Shown piece by piece: positions 16,595 through 21,802 of a stretch of 21,802 nt of DNA (the first letter of the stretch is position 1; every line of letters starts with the position of its first letter). Source of the stretch: Apostichopus californicus (Eukaryota > Echinodermata > Holothuroidea > Aspidochirotida > Stichopodidae); the NCBI GenBank assembly GCA_020650975.1, contig JAIPMN010018724.1, positions 1-21,802 of the forward strand, in the 5' to 3' direction. The notes beneath the pieces were generated by a model. That model saw nothing but the letters and a program-made list of their open reading frames with translations, was not told the origin of the DNA and made no database searches. The position numbers were made by a program, and so were the translations under genes.

Positions 16595-19500
16595 GTAAGT
16601 AGCCGATATATTTGGATAAATGAAGAAGTAAACTACATGAATCTTCAGAGTAGGGTCTAGCCCAAGTTGTAACTTTGGTAACTTCAGTTGCACCTGTATT
16701 ACCATGGCATTCTATAGAAGCGCTGCAGGATCGGATCAGGGGCCGGTGAGGGGGGGGGGGGCATTATCTCCCTCTTCATAGTCATACCACACAAAAAATT
16801 AAAAGTAGTTATTTAAACAACATTGTGTGTTGACCTAATTATAGACCTAATTTATAGCCTAAAGATGTCTCGGAATGCCTCATTTCATGCCTAAAATGGT
16901 ATTGTCTTTAAATATTGCAAGGACCTGGCCAACAGACCCCCTGCATAGGAGTCAGTTACAACAACCCAGAGGCCAAATCCGCATCTTTTTAAAATCCTGT
17001 ACCTGCTCAATGGCAGGCTGCAAGTTTTAGGCCCATGTCCCAAGAGCTTTCATGAATTAGGACTGAGCCACAACCCACCATAACGCAACATCACAACCCC
17101 TCAGAAATCTCGAAGCTACATCAAGCTATGGATATGAAGGAGCTCTGAAAAACATACATTTTCTGACTTGTGGGAAATTACAAAACATTAATATTTTGTG
17201 ACCCACATCATGTCGCACCTCTTCCAATACTTTTGCCAAAAATTGTTCAACAGGTTACTCCAACATATTTTAAATATCAACATTTTGAAATAAACTGAAC
17301 TTGGCCATTACATACCTGCACAATTTATATTGTTTAATAGGATAAAACATACTGTACATGTGAATGATGTGATAGTGTCTATATCATCTTGTACTAACTG
17401 TAATGCTAGGATTCATTCATTAACATTAAACTAAACATACTATATTCATATTACCTTCACTGCTCTCTTTTATAATCTTTCCATGATTAGCGATGTATGG
17501 TTTTTCAAAGTGAAATGATGCGGAGACCATTCTTGTCATATTCTTATTTATAGCACTGATAAGCAGTGCACATATGCTTGTAATTTGTAGTTTGGAACAA
17601 TGTATGGTAATCTATCATTTTAAAATTAATGCATCCTTTTGTACTGTAGAAGAGATAGGCCTATGCTGTAACCTTCTTTATAATTTTTCCACAGTGTGAA
17701 GGTAGCAGTCAGGGTTCGCCCTTTCAATGGAAGGTAATATTTATTTCCATTCAGCCTTATTAATAATGGCTTAATTGTTTTATGAAGTCATGTACAGCAT
17801 TGTTAATAATTGTGAATATATTCATTGTGAATGTAAATAATGTGAATATATTGTGAATGTGAATATAATGTGAATATATTGTGAATATAATCGTGAATAA
17901 TTGCATGAGCATAGATATCTGTAGTCGGAACAAAATGATTTTCTTCACTCCATATGACTTGGAAAGGCTGGAACCAGCCATGAATAATTAATATCCTAAA
18001 ATAAAATTGTATTAAAATCACACCTGGTATAGGAAAGTATTTTTAATGACTGACTTGGTTGTTTGGAAGGCATGAAGTGCCATGTACTTGTGAAAAGTAT
18101 GAAAGACGTCTTTCAGCTATTGTTGTACATCCCAACAAACTATACAAAGTAGATCCAGTCATTCATGACTTTCTGAACTGACCATGCAATTATTGATATA
18201 ATAGCTCAGGAGATATGTTCATGTCACATGACAGGACTCTACTTCCTTGTCATTGTTCTGTTGGTGACAGTTTTTGTTGATAATTGTTAATCTTTCTAAC
18301 AAGACCAACTACTCTACTGCATATATTGCAATGTCTATCATGATTTAAGGTTAATTCCTTGTGATTGCTTAAACCCACATTATCAGTGGTTACCAGGAAG
18401 AGTGTTAGTCACATGATATATACTCAAAGATACATCAGTCAAACTAAAGAAGGGCATTGTGTTTGGAAGTCAAGAACTTTGTAAAGAAGGAAATTAAATC
18501 CATATGTGTTATGATCAGTAACTCAGGATAACCCAGTGAAGTTCATAAGGGTCATTATTTTGTGGTCAGTGGATCAGTGTAATTGTTCTTGAAATAGAAA
18601 CCACAATGACCTTTATTCAGGTTTAATGATTTACACTTTTGGATAAATATCATAGAAGTAGTCATTGTCAGTTAGTTCGTTAATAAACACTAAACACAAG
18701 AAAAATGTGACATGTTACCAGGGGTGACAGCTGAGCAGGGATTTGGACCAAAGTGATTACTTGAATTTGATGGAATAGAATAGATTGGATATTAGTAATT
18801 AGTGCTGTCTAAGAGATGAATGGAAATAAAAGTCTAATCGGCTGACACAAAATTAAGTTAGCATACATGGTTTTCGTTAGTAGCCGGGACCCGGGTCAAA
18901 TGACCCGCCTACTGCACGTACATGACCCGGCTACTTTGCGGCGCTCAGTAAAAAAAAAAAAAATGAAAAAATGAAAAAAATCGAGAGGAGAAAAAAAGAA
19001 AAATAGGACAGAAGAAAGGGGTGATTGGGAGGGGGCAATATCATTGACCAAACAGCTGTATATTGCACCATTTTGCATCTAGAGACTTTTTAAATTGCAA
19101 TTTTCCGGAGGGGGGCGTCCACTCCCCTTAGACCCCTCCCCCATGTCCGCGTACAGACAGTCCCGCCTACTTTTCAACTTGACCCACCTACTACATTTCT
19201 TAACAAAAAACCTGGCACATCAGATATTTGATTCCTTCTTTTGCCTTGCTTTTCCTTCCCATTTTGCCCTTCTTTCCTAAATCAGTTTCCTTCCAGCATA
19301 ATTTGTAATGCTTTCTGCAAGGGTATGCTGGAAATCCTGTAAACGGTTTATATTTATTATATTTATTAGCTACTGTAGGAGCAGAGGAATGCTTGTGATA
19401 AATTTATACAGATCTCTTCAAGTTGATGGAATCAATATTGTGAATATGTTGAGACTTCAAAAAGTAATAAAAGAGCTAGTTTAGATAAGAGGCCAAAGGT

Positions 19501-21636
19501 CATGGCCTTTTAGATGTACATGTCCTGTGCCCCATGTATGAGGTCAGCTGTAATGCTCCCAAATTTTAGCCAGCTAATATTCCAAGAGCAGCTTTCCCCA
19601 GAAACTTGCAGTACTTCCTCTTGACAGTTTCTAATCCACTTTATTGTGAACAATCATTGAGGCTGATCAACATATAGTATTAAATATGTATCAGAAAAAA
19701 TCTGCCCAAAAAAAGGTTAAAAAAAAATATATTAAAAGGGGAGGGGGTTAAAAAAAAAGTGACAGGGAGATGAGAAAGATAGAAAAGAAAAATAAACTGC
19801 CTGGAACTATAATAATCATAGGTTACAATTTTGTATACATATCTAGCATATTTCTGAGCAATATTGGTAAAATTCAGTAAGTGTTAGGTAAGTACTTAAT
19901 TCATATCAAAAGGATTATAGACCAACCTGAATTTTGCTTTCCATAACTTAAATTCCTCGCACTATGCACAGTGTATTCATTCTTGCAACTTTTCAATCAA
20001 ACATGACCCTGTGTTTTCCTTTTACCAGAGAAAAGGACAGAGGTGCAAAATGTATTATTGAAATGGAGGGAGCGCAAACAAGGATACGTAATCCAGAAAC
20101 GCCAAGTAAGTTCTTTTTTTTTAATACCTTTCATATTTTTGAATATCGTAAGTTTATAAATAGTGGTGGACCCGTGGTACATTAACCCTTTGTCTCTTCT
20201 TAAGTTCTTATCTTCAAGTGTTAACATATTTATGATCTTGGAGAAAGCCTGTAAAAGTTTTAAAATGAAGATTTGTTTCTTCTGGTGCCAAATAACTGTT
20301 GGTATCTGTACAGGTGTTTGTAACAAAATCAATGGGTGTGTACTTAAAGGTTTCTCTGTGTTGGTCTCAAAGTTGTTAGAAAGTAAATGACAAATAGTCC
20401 CTTTTTTTGAAAGGTCAACAAGCATGATTGTACCACCTACTGTATAGCCTGTGTTCCATCACAGAATCATTACATTGTTAAGTTTAACTCTCAGACTGCA
20501 ATTTCCGAGAATAATTTGTAGGGTCATGGCATCCAGGAAATTACTCTTCATAAATTTTGTGGACCGTGTAAAACTGGTCATCTTTCAGTCTAGGAATCTG
20601 ATTGGTTGAGTCACAGCATATGTTAGAACATAGAGTTCCATAAATTAGCCAACTCTAATAAAAACCTAGAATATAAAGAAAAGAGAGATCTTGTCGTTGG
20701 TACAAAAAAGTTTTCCTTGTCCTTTCCAAACTGCCTTATAGTCTTATACCCAGTTTGTCCTCCAGTCTGATGTTACAATGTGTTTAAAAAAAATTTTCAA
20801 CAAATGATGCAGTTTTGAAATATTGGTAAAATCAATTTTCAGTGTACCCATTAATACTTCTTTGACTCGGGACATCTTAACGAGATGTATCAAATAATCA
20901 AAACTTTAACAATGGTCGTGAAAACGTCATCACTGCCCCTACAAAATAGTTTTTCACAATAGTTTTTCACGAATGCTTTCCTTGACTCTGTTACCATGTA
21001 ATGTTTAACAAAAGCTAGGTCAGTTGCAGGGAAACAACTAGTCAAGTGTGTGCAAAGGTGTCACTAGTGTAAATATCACCCATCCATCATTGGTCCCCTC
21101 CTTGGTTATGATCTGTCAGACAAAAGTCCACAAAGCAGAGATAAAGGTCCGTTTATAGTGATCTTGGTAGAAACTAAAACAATCAAACAGTGGTCAATGG
21201 TTACCAAACCTTGTCAAAAAAGCTGTCTTGGCTTTGTAAGGGTTTTCATATTCATAATTAAAAAGAGTTATTCTCTATTATCATTGTTGACCTATCTCAA
21301 AGGGAAACAAAGATAGAAGATTTTTGTTTTCATTGCTTTGACCATTTTATTTATTTATTTTAATAGAGAAGGAAAAACTGAGTTGTAATATGATGAATAA
21401 GGACAAATTAAAAGCTACTGTACATGAATATTCAAACGGGTTTATAAATAAAAATTAATAAATAAAAAGTCCACATTGTGATAGTACATCTGAGACTTTT
21501 TTCCCTTACAATTTTCAAAGAAATTCATAAAAAATATAGAAAGTAATATAATGTGGTTTGGTTCCGAATTTTTGATCAAACTAACATGTTTTTCTTCTTC
21601 CTTTTTCACAATTGTCCAGAGGATGACCCTAAAACA
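16578..21636 (+). CDS. KIF1: Kinesin-3 motor, KIF1/UNC-104 type, first 50 residues (four exons, runs off window)
   Basis: Exons 16578-16594, 17695-17733, 20029-20105 and 21620-21636 join in frame. The product starts MSGGES, then VKVAVRVRPFNGRE, the first strand of the kinesin motor domain with its nucleotide-contacting RxRP motif. KCIIEMEGAQTRIRNPETP and KDDPKT follow. The order and spacing fit KIF1A/KIF1B, where NPKQPKETPKS stands at the same place; the related KIF28 is one residue shorter there as I recall it. KIF1 proteins are plus-end-directed microtubule motors that carry synaptic-vesicle precursors or mitochondria. The P-loop (GQTGAGKS), FHA and PH domains lie beyond the window. The start is supported by an in-frame upstream stop and an A at -3. 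Confidence 0.88.
16595..17694 (+). other. KIF1 intron 1 (1100 nt)
   Basis: It contains a run of G at about 16749-16760 within GC-richer sequence (about 16720-17120) that may be an unrecognised dispersed repeat. No exon is seen. The acceptor TTTTTCCACAG is strong. Confidence 0.6.
17695..17733 (+). CDS. KIF1: KIF1 exon 2 (39 nt): first motor strand
   Basis: Acceptor TTCCACAG, donor GTAATA at 17734. It completes Ser6 and encodes VKVAVRVRPFNG, residues 7-18, plus two bases of Arg19. RVRP is the conserved kinesin motif that contacts the base of the bound nucleotide. Confidence 0.9.
17810..17900. repeat. Degenerate TGTGAATATA array
   Basis: At least seven copies of TGTGAAT followed by AT-rich spacers of varying length, for example TGTGAATATATT, TGTGAATGTAAATAA and TGTGAATATAA. 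It is a local minisatellite-like expansion and makes spurious minus-strand open frames rich in Ile, His and Tyr. Confidence 0.7.
18880..19195. repeat. GC-rich dispersed repeat with TGACCCG inverted motifs
   Basis: The left end has nested inverted repeats: GTAGCCGGG (18880-18888) with CCCGGCTAC (18926-18934), and CGGGTCA (18892-18898) with TGACCCG (18901-18907). A-rich tracts follow (18949-19010), then a patch with GGAGGGGGGCG and CCCCTCCCCC (about 19106-19142). The word CCCGCCTACT or CCCACCTACT returns at the right end (19162-19193). The composition differs sharply from the surrounding intron. I do not recognise the family. Confidence 0.5.
20029..20105 (+). CDS. KIF1: KIF1 exon 3 (77 nt)
   Basis: Acceptor TTTTACCAG, donor GTAAGT at 20106. 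It completes Arg19, encodes residues 20-44 (EKDRGAKCIIEMEG, then QTRIRNPETP) and ends with one base of Lys45. KCIIxM followed by NPxxP is the kinesin-3 pattern. Confidence 0.88.
20106..21619 (+). other. KIF1 intron 3 (1514 nt)
   Basis: AT-rich. TTTATTTATTTATTTTAA at about 21347-21364 and AATAAATAAAAA-like runs at about 21446-21469 are simple sequence. No exon or element is recognised. The long minus-strand frame at 19997-20425 is a shadow across exon 3. Confidence 0.6.
21620..21636 (+). CDS. KIF1: KIF1 exon 4, a 17-nt microexon
   Basis: Acceptor ATTGTCCAG, donor GTAAGTG at 21637. It completes Lys45 and encodes DDPKT, residues 46-50, leaving phase 0. The next expected residues (F-x-F-D, then Y/F-W-S) lie beyond the window. 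Although short, both splice sites are good and the peptide falls exactly where KIF1 proteins have KETPKS. Confidence 0.8.
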
Positions 21637-21802
21637 GTAAGTGCATAATTTACAGTTTTACATTCATTTTAGTGAACACTCATTAATGGACAGTTTTTAA
21701 TTGTTAAGAACTTCAATTGTTTAGAAGCCTTTTATATGCTTTTTTTTTGGGGGGGGGGAGGGGAAGAGGGGAGGGGGTACATGAGTGTTTTCACGATTGT
21801 TT
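21637..21802 (+). other. KIF1 intron 4, start, with G-rich tract
   Basis: A T-run at 21741-21748 is followed by a G-rich tract at about 21749-21777 with four or more runs of G on the transcript strand, which could form a G-quadruplex. Nothing else is visible before the window ends. Confidence 0.6.

Larger units (their letters stand above)
17734..20028 (+). other. KIF1 intron 2 (2295 nt)
   Basis: It holds the TGTGAATATA array (17810-17900) and the GC-rich TGACCCG repeat (18880-19195). At about 19715-19790 there are A-rich and GGGGAGGGGG tracts. No exon is recognised. The acceptor TTTTACCAG ends at 20028. Confidence 0.6.

Noticed and set aside
17760-18021. Two overlapping minus-strand frames rich in Ile, His and Tyr
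   Set aside because: They are translations of the TGTGAATATA array and have no independent support.
19997-20425. 142-residue minus-strand open frame
   Set aside because: It lies antisense over KIF1 exon 3 and intron, begins and ends without supporting signals, and shows no family motif.
1-21802. CRISPR arrays, operons, bacterial promoters, phage genes
   Set aside because: The window is clearly animal nuclear DNA with spliced genes. No regular spacer-repeat arrays or packed open frames are present.

Overview
This is a eukaryotic (metazoan) genomic window. It is AT-rich, with short GT-AG spliced exons, long introns and many dispersed repeats. The tRNA-derived SINE, the decayed LINE tail and the ribozyme-bearing insertion suggest an aquatic invertebrate, perhaps an echinoderm or hemichordate. 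That placement is inference; nothing in the sequence fixes the species.

Two protein genes lie head to tail on the + strand. The first occupies about 878-11318 plus a short 3' UTR. Eight exons join in one frame into the C-terminal 371 residues of a protein I recognise as TSNAXIP1 (translin-associated factor X-interacting protein 1); its N-terminal coiled-coil half lies upstream of the window. The second starts at the ATG at 16578 and runs off the right end. Four very short exons give the first 50 residues of a kinesin-3 motor of the KIF1/UNC-104 type, ending just before the conserved core of the motor domain. The two proteins have no obvious joint function. The roughly 5.2 kb between them holds repeats and the presumed KIF1 promoter.

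Repeat layout: 1-311, decayed 3' end of a non-LTR retrotransposon. 1001-1387, tRNA-Ser/Leu-like SINE with a CORE-like middle and an ATT tail resembling the LINE tail. 2269-2480 and 12425-12640, two copies of one tRNA-Lys-like SINE. 6524-6728, a 205-bp insertion flanked by a 14-bp duplication and carrying a hammerhead-ribozyme-like motif near its 3' end. 8470-8616, a tandem duplication of a hairpin-forming unit. 12348-12425, a 32-bp tandem repeat. 14068-14227, a 160-bp near-perfect palindrome bounded by TTAA, with a third copy of part of its arm at 13939-13960. 15375-15785, a diverged TTCGA-rich repeat. 17810-17900, a TGTGAATATA array. 18880-19195, a GC-rich repeat built around TGACCCG motifs.

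The most interesting items are the ribozyme-bearing insertion at 6524-6728 and the palindrome at 14068-14227. I saw no sign of a previously undescribed multi-gene system.
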